In this document: in pieces, positions 1-5,651 of the stretch | How positions within the stretch are numbered: position 1 is the first letter of the stretch | How the letters are laid out: each line of letters opens with the position of its first letter | DNA from: Lysobacteraceae bacterium | Lineage (GTDB): Bacteria; Pseudomonadota; Gammaproteobacteria; Xanthomonadales; Xanthomonadaceae | Assembly (NCBI GenBank): GCA_003505795.1 | Contig: DNXT01000395.1 | Coordinates: 1 to 6,299, forward strand | Direction of reading: 5' to 3' | Length of the DNA: 6,299 bases | The notes under the pieces: model-generated | Seen by the model: the letters and a program-made list of their open reading frames with translations, nothing else | Told to the model about the DNA's origin: nothing | The model's database searches: none | Program-made: the position numbers and the translations under genes

Positions 1-287
1 CAGGGGCGCCTGCACTTCGGCGCCGGCCAGCGCCTGGCCGACTTCGTCGAACGCTGCACCGCGCTGCCGGGCATCGGTGCGTGGACCGCGCAGTACATCG
101 CGATGCGCGCGCTGGCCCAGCCCGATGCCTTCCCCGCCGGCGACCTGATCCTGCAGCAGGTGCTGGGAACCCCCGACCGCCTGAGCGAGCGCGCCACCGA
201 AGCCCGCTCGCAGGCGTGGCGCCCCTGGCGCAGCTACGCCGTGCTGCACCTGTGGCACCTCGCCGCCGACCGCAAGGAGAACCGCTG

Positions 288-288
<1 letters not shown>
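1..288 (+). CDS. alkA: AlkA-type DNA-3-methyladenine glycosylase, C-terminal part (5' end outside window)
   Basis: Base-excision repair glycosylase that removes alkylated bases such as 3-methyladenine from DNA in the cytoplasm. Frame 1 is open from the first base to a TGA at 286-288, giving 95 residues. Visible are the helix-hairpin-helix LPGIGAWTA (residues 22-30 of the fragment) and, 18 residues further on, the GPD-type loop DAFPAGD, whose Asp48 (142-144) matches the catalytic aspartate of AlkA. The ending RPWRSYAVLHLW closely resembles the WKPWRSYALLHIW end of E. coli AlkA. The C-terminal end is complete. The N-terminal AlkA domain, and any Ada domain fused to it as in some xanthomonads, lies outside the window, so the total length is unknown. 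The stop overlaps the ogt start, so the two repair genes are co-transcribed. Family assignment is firm; AlkA versus an Ada-AlkA fusion cannot be decided. Confidence 0.9.
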
Positions 289-812
<524 letters not shown>

Positions 813-821
813 TCCGCCTCC

Positions 822-854
822 TGTGGGAAGGGTTTCGGCCGAAACCCTCCCACA
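822..854. repeat. Near-perfect palindrome, REP-like intergenic element
   Basis: Left arm TGTGGGA (822-828), one unpaired A (829), then GGGTTTCGG (830-838) pairs directly with CCGAAACCC (839-847), and TCCCACA (848-854) closes the stem. That is 16 base pairs with a single bulge and almost no loop. It begins 9 bases after the ogt stop. There is no T-tract on either side, so it is not a canonical Rho-independent terminator, though the hairpin could still stabilise the alkA-ogt mRNA 3' end or help termination. The GTGGGA...TCCCAC form recalls the REP-type palindromes found scattered between genes in xanthomonads and pseudomonads. Only one copy is in this window, so its repetitive nature is inferred. 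Confidence 0.6.
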
Positions 855-891
855 ACGTATCTACAGGACAACGGGCGCCACACGGCCTGTC

Positions 892-920
892 TTCGTCGAG
901 TCATCGTCACCACCTAGAAT
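892..920 (+). promoter_or_regulatory. Probable promoter of the phosphodiesterase gene, giving a leaderless or nearly leaderless mRNA
   Basis: TAGAAT (915-920) matches the -10 consensus TATAAT at five of six bases. It ends only 6 bases before the ATG at 927, so transcription should begin at or next to the start codon. There is no Shine-Dalgarno in the preceding 20 bases, which agrees with leaderless translation. The hexamer 17 bases upstream, TTCGTC (892-897), shares only the first two bases with TTGACA, so the -35 is weak or atypical. Confidence 0.5.
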
Positions 921-926
921 AGCGCG

Positions 927-2186
927 ATGATCCGCAAGCCCTTCCTGTCCGCGGCCATCGCCGCGCTGCTGCTCGCCGCCTGTTCCACCGCCCCCGCGCC
1001 GTCGTCCCAGGCCTCCGCCGCCCACGCCAAGCTGTTGCTGGTCTCGATCGACGGCCTGCGCGCCGACGTGCTGGACCGCGCCCTGGCACCGAACCTGTCG
1101 CGCATCGCCGCGCAGGGCGTGCGCGCGCAATGGATGAATCCGTCGTATCCGTCGCTGACGTTCCCGAACCACTACTCGATCGTCACCGGCCTGCGCCCGG
1201 ACCACCACGGCATCGTGCACAACAGCATGAGCGACGACGCATTGGGAACGTTCCGCCTGAGCGACCGCGAGGCGGTCGGCGATGCGCGCTGGTGGGCCGG
1301 ACGGCCGATCTGGGTGGGCGCCGAGAAGGCCGGCATCCGCAGCGCCACCTGGGCCTGGCCGGGCAGCGAGGCGGCGATCCAGGGCGTGCGCCCCAGCCGC
1401 TGGCAACGGTTCGACGGCTCGATCCCGCCGGACGCGCGCGTGGACACCGTGCTCGGCTGGCTCGCCGAGACCGGCCCCGATGCGCCGCGCCTGCTCACCC
1501 TGTACTTCGACCAGGTCGACCACGCCGGCCACGACCACGGACCGGCGTCGCCGCAGTATGCCGCCGCGGTACGCCAGGTGGACGCGGCGATCGGCCGGCT
1601 CCTGGACGGCATGGAACGCCAGCGCGCCGTCGCCAGCACCGACATCGTCGTGGTGTCCGACCACGGCATGGCGGAAGTGGCGGCCGACCATGTGGTCGCG
1701 GTCGAGGACATGGTGCCCGTGGACGAGGCCAAGGTGGTTTCGATCGGGCAGTCGATCGGCATCGAGCCGCTGCCCGGGCAGCAGGCGCGCGCCGAGGCCC
1801 GCCTGCTCGGCGCGCACGAGCGCTACGACTGCTGGCGCAAGGCGGAACTGCCGACGCGCTGGCACTACGGCAGCAACCCGCGCGTGCCGCCGATCGTCTG
1901 CCAGATGCACGAGGGCTGGGATGCGCTGCCGGCCGAACGCCTGGCGGAACGACGCCGCGGCGGCACCCGCGGATCGCACGGCTACGACCCGGCACTGCCG
2001 TCGATGCGCGCGGTGTTCCTCGCGCAGGGACCCAGCTTCGCCCGCGGCAGGACCGTTCCCGCGATCGACAACGTGGACGTGTATCCGCTGCTGGCCCGGC
2101 TGCTGGGCATCGACGCCGCCGCCAACGACGGCGACGCCGCTGCGCTGCTGCCGGCGCTGCGCGACGCCGGGGACTTCGGCCGGTAA
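927..2186 (+). CDS. ENPP-family nucleotide pyrophosphatase/phosphodiesterase, lipoprotein (alkaline phosphatase superfamily)
   Basis: Predicted two-metal phosphodiesterase of 419 residues. The family hydrolyses nucleotide pyrophosphate or phosphodiester bonds, for example nucleoside triphosphates, dinucleotides or sugar nucleotides. The N-terminus MIRKPF followed by a hydrophobic run and the lipobox LLAAC (Cys19) marks a lipoprotein acting in the periplasm. Asp42 (VSIDG), nucleophile Thr78 (SLTFPNH), Asp198 and His202 (DQVDHAGH), Asp244 and His245 (VSDHGM) and His350 (RGSHGYDP) are the complete zinc and nucleophile set. From memory, the Xanthomonas NPP ligands are Asp54, Thr90, Asp210, His214, Asp257, His258 and His363, a constant offset of 12-13. 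The start at 927 is the only one that supplies the signal peptide. Transcribed alone; its 3' end converges on the opposite-strand regulator operon. Substrate cannot be told from sequence. Confidence 0.93.
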   Translation: MIRKPFLSAAIAALLLAACSTAPAPSSQASAAHAKLLLVSIDGLRADVLDRALAPNLSRIAAQGVRAQWMNPSYPSLTFPNHYSIVTGLRPDHHGIVHNSMSDDALGTFRLSDREAVGDARWWAGRPIWVGAEKAGIRSATWAWPGSEAAIQGVRPSRWQRFDGSIPPDARVDTVLGWLAETGPDAPRLLTLYFDQVDHAGHDHGPASPQYAAAVRQVDAAIGRLLDGMERQRAVASTDIVVVSDHGMAEVAADHVVAVEDMVPVDEAKVVSIGQSIGIEPLPGQQARAEARLLGAHERYDCWRKAELPTRWHYGSNPRVPPIVCQMHEGWDALPAERLAERRRGGTRGSHGYDPALPSMRAVFLAQGPSFARGRTVPAIDNVDVYPLLARLLGIDAAANDGDAAALLPALRDAGDFGR

Positions 2187-2430
2187 CGGCGGCGCGGGCA
2201 CGCGCACGGGCCGGAAAAAAAATGCGCATCGGAATTTCCGCGATCGCGCCGATAGCCGTGTTGGCTAACCTGGGTAGCGCCGGCCGGCAAGCATCGCGCC
2301 GCGCGCGTGGATGCCCGGCACATGCTGCCCGGCCGCCTGCCCAGGCTCCGCGGGCCGACTCGACGACGACTTCGTCGCCCGTTGCGGCGTCAGCGCGCAA
2401 CGATCCGGGGAGGGAACGGCAAGCGTCGCA
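2187..2430. other. Convergent intergenic stretch without a recognisable gene
   Basis: Lies between the phosphodiesterase stop and the end of the kinase remnant that comes from the opposite direction. The open frames here are arginine/alanine-rich and resemble no family I know. Visible structures are the A8 run with adjoining hairpin (2215-2249), listed separately, a small inverted repeat TAGCC-5 bases-GGCTA (2253-2267), and a stem GTTGCG/CGCAAC (2381-2386 with 2396-2401). The stretch may be further decayed remains of the - strand operon. Confidence 0.5.
2215..2249 (-). terminator. Probable Rho-independent terminator of the mipA-response regulator operon
   Basis: On the - strand an imperfect hairpin is followed directly by T8 (2222-2215). 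The inner stem is CGGAA/TTCCG around one A. It extends through two A-T pairs and a four-pair GCGC stem, interrupted by small bulges. Polarity fits only the - strand: seen from the phosphodiesterase gene, the A run precedes the hairpin. The bulges and tight loop make its strength uncertain. Confidence 0.45.
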
Positions 2431-2717
2431 TCAGGCCGGAACGGCGTGCTTCATGACGTGCGCGCTCACCACGAAGCGTGCAGCCGGGCCTCCGCCCGGG
2501 ATCCAGCTCGATCTCCCAACCATGCGCACGGCAGATCTCCATGCAGGCATAACGAGGCGAAGGCACGCGTTCGCGAACGTGCTCGACCTCCTCGTCCAGT
2601 TCCGAGCGCAGCAACGCGCCGGTCGAGCGCGGCCGGGCCAAGTCGACATCATCGCCCCGGCGCCGCCGGCGGCCCGCAGCATCGCCGTCATGCACGCCAG
2701 CAATCCGGCCGGTCGGG
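2431..2717 (-). pseudogene. Apparent remnant of a sensor histidine kinase gene (partner of the response regulator)
   Basis: Directly after the response regulator stop, where a partner kinase gene normally lies, no intact gene is present. One - strand frame reads LLRSELDEEVEHVRERV and then EICRAHGWEIELDPG (about 2621-2496). The latter resembles the end of a histidine kinase ATPase domain, where the G2-type glycine box is followed by (R/E)ICRAHGG-(K/R)IEL. A one-base shift at about 2490-2500 then gives GGGPAARFVVSAHV and a stop at 2431-2433, which fits the last beta-strand and C-terminal end of such kinases. The H box, N box and G1 box are not seen, and there is room for fewer than 100 codons where a kinase needs about 450. 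I infer internal deletion plus frameshift. The shift sits in a GC hairpin (2484-2499), so that single change could be a sequencing error, but the missing core could not. Confidence 0.5.
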
Positions 2718-3428
2718 CTACGCGGAAGGATCGGCGTTGCGCAGGGCAAAACCCAGATTGCGGATGTTCACCACCGACAGGTCCGAACCAACCGCTTGCA
2801 GCTTGCGCCGCAGCCGGTGCAAGGCGACATCCAGCGCGTTGGGGGTGACGGCCTCGCCCACGCCCCAGGCCGCGTCCTCCAGCACGCGGCGCCTTACCAC
2901 GTCCCCGGCTGCATTTACCAGGCAGATCATGATCTGCAACTCGGCCGTCGCCAGACTCACGCGCTCGTCGCCGCAGATCAGGGCGGCGCTCTCGGGAAGC
3001 ACGATCAATTCGCCATGCGCCAGTTGCTGCTCGCGCAGATCGGGCGGGCGCCGCATCAGCGCACGCACGCGTGCGGCCAGCTCTTCCATCGCGAACGGCT
3101 TGGGCAGGTAGTCGTCGGCGCCGGCCTCCAGTCCCGCCACCCGATCATGCAGGGCATCGCGTGCGGTCAGCATCAGACACGGCAGCGGCAGGCCGGCCGC
3201 CCGCAGTCGGCGCACCAGATCCAGGCCATCGCCGTCGGACAATCCACGATCGACGATGGCCAGGGCATAGCTGCCCCTGAGCAGGCCATGCCACGCCGCG
3301 GCCTGCGTGGGGAACACGTCGACCGCGATACCGGCCGCCGCCAATCCCCGCTGCACCAGATCCGCCATGCGCTCGTGATCCTCGATCAGGGCGATGCGGT
3401 GGGAAAGACGGCTGGCGACTTCCGGCAT
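2718..3428 (-). CDS. OmpR-family two-component response regulator (QseB/PmrA/TctD-like)
   Basis: DNA-binding transcription regulator of 236 residues. The receiver domain (about 11-125) has the acidic pair Glu16-Asp17, phosphoacceptor Asp60 (AIVDRGLSDGDG), Thr88 (LTARD) and Lys110 (LPKPF). The block LTARDALHDRVAGLEAGADD is typical of the QseB/PmrA/TctD branch. The winged-helix domain (about 135-232) has the recognition helix in TPNALDVALHRLRRKL. Its final hairpin reads IRNLGFAL instead of the usual (V)RGxGYxL, a small oddity. The start at 3428 is the first ATG giving a complete receiver domain. The gene follows mipA by 20 bases with no clear Shine-Dalgarno, so translation probably depends on coupling to mipA. 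Downstream only a broken kinase remnant is seen. The likely target is the symmetric operator at 4297-4342, making the gene autoregulated; this is inference from repeat architecture. Confidence 0.93.
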   Translation of the reverse strand: MPEVASRLSHRIALIEDHERMADLVQRGLAAAGIAVDVFPTQAAAWHGLLRGSYALAIVDRGLSDGDGLDLVRRLRAAGLPLPCLMLTARDALHDRVAGLEAGADDYLPKPFAMEELAARVRALMRRPPDLREQQLAHGELIVLPESAALICGDERVSLATAELQIMICLVNAAGDVVRRRVLEDAAWGVGEAVTPNALDVALHRLRRKLQAVGSDLSVVNIRNLGFALRNADPSA

Positions 3429-3448
3429 GGCGGGGGCTGGCGGACGGA

Positions 3449-4249
3449 TCAGAAGCTGCGCGCGAAGCCGATGCTCAGGCGCGCCGCACCGCTGGTGTCC
3501 GGCTCGAGCAGCGGGCTGTCGCTGATTTCGTTGGGGAGGAATTCGTACTTCACCGAGCCCACGATGCGCCATTTCCGGCCGAGCGGGCGCGAGAAACCCA
3601 CGCTCACCTCCGGCACCACGGCCGACCCCGGCCGGTAGGCGGTCACGCCGCGCGCCACCTCCTCGTCGAGGATGCCGTAGTAGTAGTCGGCCAGGTCCTT
3701 CGACATCCAGGTCACGCCGGCTCCGGGCACGATCGTGGTCCGGCCCCAGTGCAGGGCGTAGCCGTAGTCGAGCGAGAGCTCGTAGCCACCGCTGGCATCG
3801 GTCACGTCGGCGAGCGCCTCGATCTTCAATTCGCCGGCACGGCCACGCCAGCTCGCTGCCAGACCGGCGTCGAGCCCGTCGTCCCGGTCTTCCAGCAGAT
3901 CGGCGTCCAGGCCGTTGGCGAGCAATTCGCGACGACCCAGGTCCTCGATGTCGAAGCCATCGAAGCGACCGGACAGGACGGCATCGAGCGCAAACGTATC
4001 GCCCTTGACCAGATGCACGCCACCGGACAGGCCACGCCAGAAGAAGCGGTCGCCCTCGTAGGTGACCAGGGGCAGTGGGCGGACATTGGTGCCTTCGCCG
4101 GCATACGGGCTGTCCTTGATGCGCGCGGCGACGCCGAGGCTCCAACGGTCGTCGTCGGATTTCGTCTTGGAGAGCAGGTCGGTGCCGCTGGACTGGGCCA
4201 GGGCCAGCGAAGGAGACAGCAGGGAAGCTATAAGGGCATAGCGCAGCAT
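3449..4249 (-). CDS. mipA: MipA/OmpV family outer-membrane protein
   Basis: Predicted outer-membrane beta-barrel protein of 266 residues. A signal peptide (residues 1-18, cleavage after ALA before QSSG) is followed by family-typical sequence: DDDRWSLGVAARIKDSPYAGEG, the PLPLVTYEGDRFFWRG block near residues 58-73, and a string of amphipathic strands. It ends in FARSF with the terminal phenylalanine recognised by the barrel-assembly machinery. MipA was described as a scaffold linking the murein hydrolase MltA to PBP1B; OmpV relatives act as outer-membrane proteins in stress, osmotic or drug responses. Genes of this family often sit beside two-component systems, as here. GGAGG (4265-4261) lies 11 bases before the ATG, slightly far but usable. 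It is the first gene of the operon with the response regulator and diverges from the RND efflux operon. Family is firm, physiological role open. Confidence 0.9.
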   Translation of the reverse strand: MLRYALIASLLSPSLALAQSSGTDLLSKTKSDDDRWSLGVAARIKDSPYAGEGTNVRPLPLVTYEGDRFFWRGLSGGVHLVKGDTFALDAVLSGRFDGFDIEDLGRRELLANGLDADLLEDRDDGLDAGLAASWRGRAGELKIEALADVTDASGGYELSLDYGYALHWGRTTIVPGAGVTWMSKDLADYYYGILDEEVARGVTAYRPGSAVVPEVSVGFSRPLGRKWRIVGSVKYEFLPNEISDSPLLEPDTSGAARLSIGFARSF

Positions 4250-4282
4250 GGTTCGATGAACCTCCGGGGGATGACGCGACGG

Positions 4283-4288
4283 AGTATC
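4283..4288 (-). promoter_or_regulatory. Candidate -10 element of the mipA-regulator operon
   Basis: On the - strand the hexamer reads GATACT, four of six bases matching TATAAT. It lies 12 bases from the edge of the 15-bp inverted-repeat core (4301-4338) and 33 bases before the mipA ATG. At the -35 distance there is only GTCGCG, unlike TTGACA, which would suit a promoter needing an activator bound at the adjoining repeats. Confidence 0.35.
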
Positions 4289-4296
4289 GATGGCGC

Positions 4297-4342
4297 CGAC
4301 TTACACGCGACTTACGGCCCACGGTAAGTCGCATGTAATTCG
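4297..4342. promoter_or_regulatory. Symmetric operator: four CGACTTAC repeats in two facing 11-bp tandem pairs
   Basis: The octamer CGACTTAC occurs on the + strand at 4297-4304 and 4308-4315. On the - strand it is at 4331-4324, and as CGAATTAC (one mismatch) at 4342-4335. Within each pair the repeats start exactly 11 bases apart. The pairs are mirror images around an 8-base spacer (4316-4323), so the two 19-base arms match at 17 positions. Tandem direct repeats with an 11-bp period are the known binding mode of OmpR/PhoB-class regulators. The CTTACA-N5-CTTACG spacing resembles the CTTAA-type N5/N6 boxes of PmrA/QseB. With mipA and its regulator on one side and the RND efflux operon on the other, I infer a shared site for that regulator. 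No binding data can be seen from sequence. Confidence 0.75.
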
Positions 4343-4350
4343 GGACACAC

Positions 4351-4356
4351 CAAGAT
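4351..4356 (+). promoter_or_regulatory. Weak candidate -10 element of the RND efflux operon
   Basis: CAAGAT lies 12 bases beyond the right edge of the inverted-repeat core, the mirror image of the candidate -10 on the mipA side. It matches TATAAT at only three of six positions, and 59 bases separate it from the adaptor ATG. The main support is its symmetric position relative to the operator, so the call is tentative. Confidence 0.2.
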
Positions 4357-4415
4357 CACCGTTTCGCGCCGGGCCGGACGTCGCCGCCCGCACTGTCTCC
4401 TGAGGACCCCGCTGC

Positions 4416-5651
4416 ATGGCCCCGCTTTGCCTTCGTCCACCGCGCCTGCCTCCCTTCCCCCGATTAGGCCCAGCACGGCGTTGCTCGGGCAACGGCTCGT
4501 TGCGCTTTACCGTGCTCGTTGCCGCCCTGAGCGTGGCCGTGGCGGTGGCGACCACGCTGGCGCTCGTGCGTCCTGCAGCCTCCGCCGCCCCTTCCTCCAC
4601 GGCGCCCGGCCCGGCCGCGATGACGATCACCACGGCGCAGGCACAGGCACGTACCTGGCCGGAGCGCCTCACCGTGGCCGGCGCCATCGCGCCCTGGCAC
4701 GAATCGGTGCTGGGTTCGCCCAGCGACGGCCTGCGCCTGGCGAGCGTGGAGGCGGTGGTCGGTCAGGTCGTGCGCCACGGCCAGGTATTGGCCCGCTTCG
4801 ACGACGCGCTGCTGCGCGCCGACGCCGCACGCCTGGAGGCATTGCTGGCGCAGGCGCAGGCGCAAGCCGAGGAATCCGAAGCCAATGCGCAGCGCGCATT
4901 GCACCTGCGGCCCAGCGGTGCGATCAGCGAGCAATCGATCCTGCAGGCCACCACCCGCGCGCGTACCGACGCCGCGGCGGTACGTTCGGCGCGCGCCGCA
5001 TTGCAAGCCCGGCGGGTGGAGATCGCGCAAGCGGTGCTGCGTGCGCCCGACGACGGCGTGATCAGCGAACGCACTGCCAGCCTGGGCGCGGTGCCCGCCA
5101 GCGGGGAACCGTTGTTCCGCCTGATCCGGCAGCAACGCCTGGAATGGCGCGGCGAGTTGACTGCCGGGCAACTGGGCCGGGTCCGGCCAGGGCAGACGGT
5201 CGTGCTGCACCTGCCCGATGGCCGCGACGCGCGCGCCACGGTGCGCCAGCTCGCCCCCGGCCTGGCGGATCGCTCGCGCCTGGGATGGGCGTACGCCGAT
5301 CTGCTGCCGGGCAGTTCCGCCAGCGCCGGCATGTATGCCGAGGGAACGATCGAACAGACGCTGACGCCAGCGCTGGTCGTGCCGGCCGCATCGGTGGTCG
5401 TGCGCGACGGGCGAAGCCTGGTGTTCGAGGTCGACGCGACTGATCGCCCGGGCCAGGTCATCGCGCGCGAGGTCCGCACCGGGCGGCGCCAGGACACGGA
5501 AGTGGAAATCGTCTCCGGCCTGGCCGAGGGCACGCGCGTGGCGGTCAGCGGCGCCGGCTTGCTGGCCGACGGCGACCGCGTCGACATCGCCGGGTCGCCC
5601 GCGCTTGCCAGCAACGCCAGTGCGCTGCAGCCGGAGCCGGCGTTCCGATGA
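4416..5651 (+). CDS. RND efflux periplasmic adaptor subunit (membrane fusion protein, HlyD/AcrA family)
   Basis: Predicted adaptor of 411 residues linking an inner-membrane RND pump to a TolC-like outer-membrane channel. A basic, proline-rich N-terminus is followed by one hydrophobic segment (about 31-51), which would anchor it in the inner membrane facing the periplasm; no lipobox is seen. Then come a split barrel-sandwich domain (about 85-130 and 208-235), an alpha-helical coiled-coil hairpin (about 132-207), a beta-barrel (about 240-320) and a membrane-proximal domain. The hairpin tip has Arg160, Leu164 and Ser171, the RLS spacing that in AcrA contacts the outer-membrane channel. GAGGA (4402-4406) sits 9 bases before the ATG, supporting this start. 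Its stop overlaps the pump start as ATGA. Substrate is unknown; probably controlled from the operator upstream. Confidence 0.92.
   Translation: MAPLCLRPPRLPPFPRLGPARRCSGNGSLRFTVLVAALSVAVAVATTLALVRPAASAAPSSTAPGPAAMTITTAQAQARTWPERLTVAGAIAPWHESVLGSPSDGLRLASVEAVVGQVVRHGQVLARFDDALLRADAARLEALLAQAQAQAEESEANAQRALHLRPSGAISEQSILQATTRARTDAAAVRSARAALQARRVEIAQAVLRAPDDGVISERTASLGAVPASGEPLFRLIRQQRLEWRGELTAGQLGRVRPGQTVVLHLPDGRDARATVRQLAPGLADRSRLGWAYADLLPGSSASAGMYAEGTIEQTLTPALVVPAASVVVRDGRSLVFEVDATDRPGQVIAREVRTGRRQDTEVEIVSGLAEGTRVAVSGAGLLADGDRVDIAGSPALASNASALQPEPAFR

Noticed and set aside
81..287. Upstream in-frame ATG that would extend the alkyltransferase by 69 residues
   Set aside because: The extension is Arg/Pro/Ala-rich out-of-frame reading of the alkA 3' end, while ATG 288 has an ideal Shine-Dalgarno and begins the conserved protein.
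861..2207. 448-codon - strand open frame antisense to the phosphodiesterase
   Set aside because: High-GC antisense shadow; composition is unlike a real protein and the sense gene has all catalytic residues.
2187..2222. Terminator for the phosphodiesterase gene at the A8 run
   Set aside because: On the + strand the homopolymer is A, not T, and lies before the hairpin; the polarity fits only - strand transcription.
1130..2848. 572-codon + strand open frame
   Set aside because: Shadow of the phosphodiesterase gene in a second frame, continuing through noncoding sequence; Arg/Pro-rich with no motif.
2311..3111. 266-codon + strand open frame over the kinase remnant and regulator
   Set aside because: Antisense to the clearly conserved winged-helix domain; Ser/Arg/Ala-rich without recognisable features.
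3749..4327. 192-codon + strand open frame antisense to mipA
   Set aside because: Mirror of the conserved MipA/OmpV coding sequence, and it would run through the operator region.
3429..4334. N-terminal extension of the response regulator frame by 302 codons on the - strand
   Set aside because: It overlaps mipA in another frame, is low-complexity Arg/Pro-rich and has no homology I can see; the receiver domain begins with the ATG at 3428.
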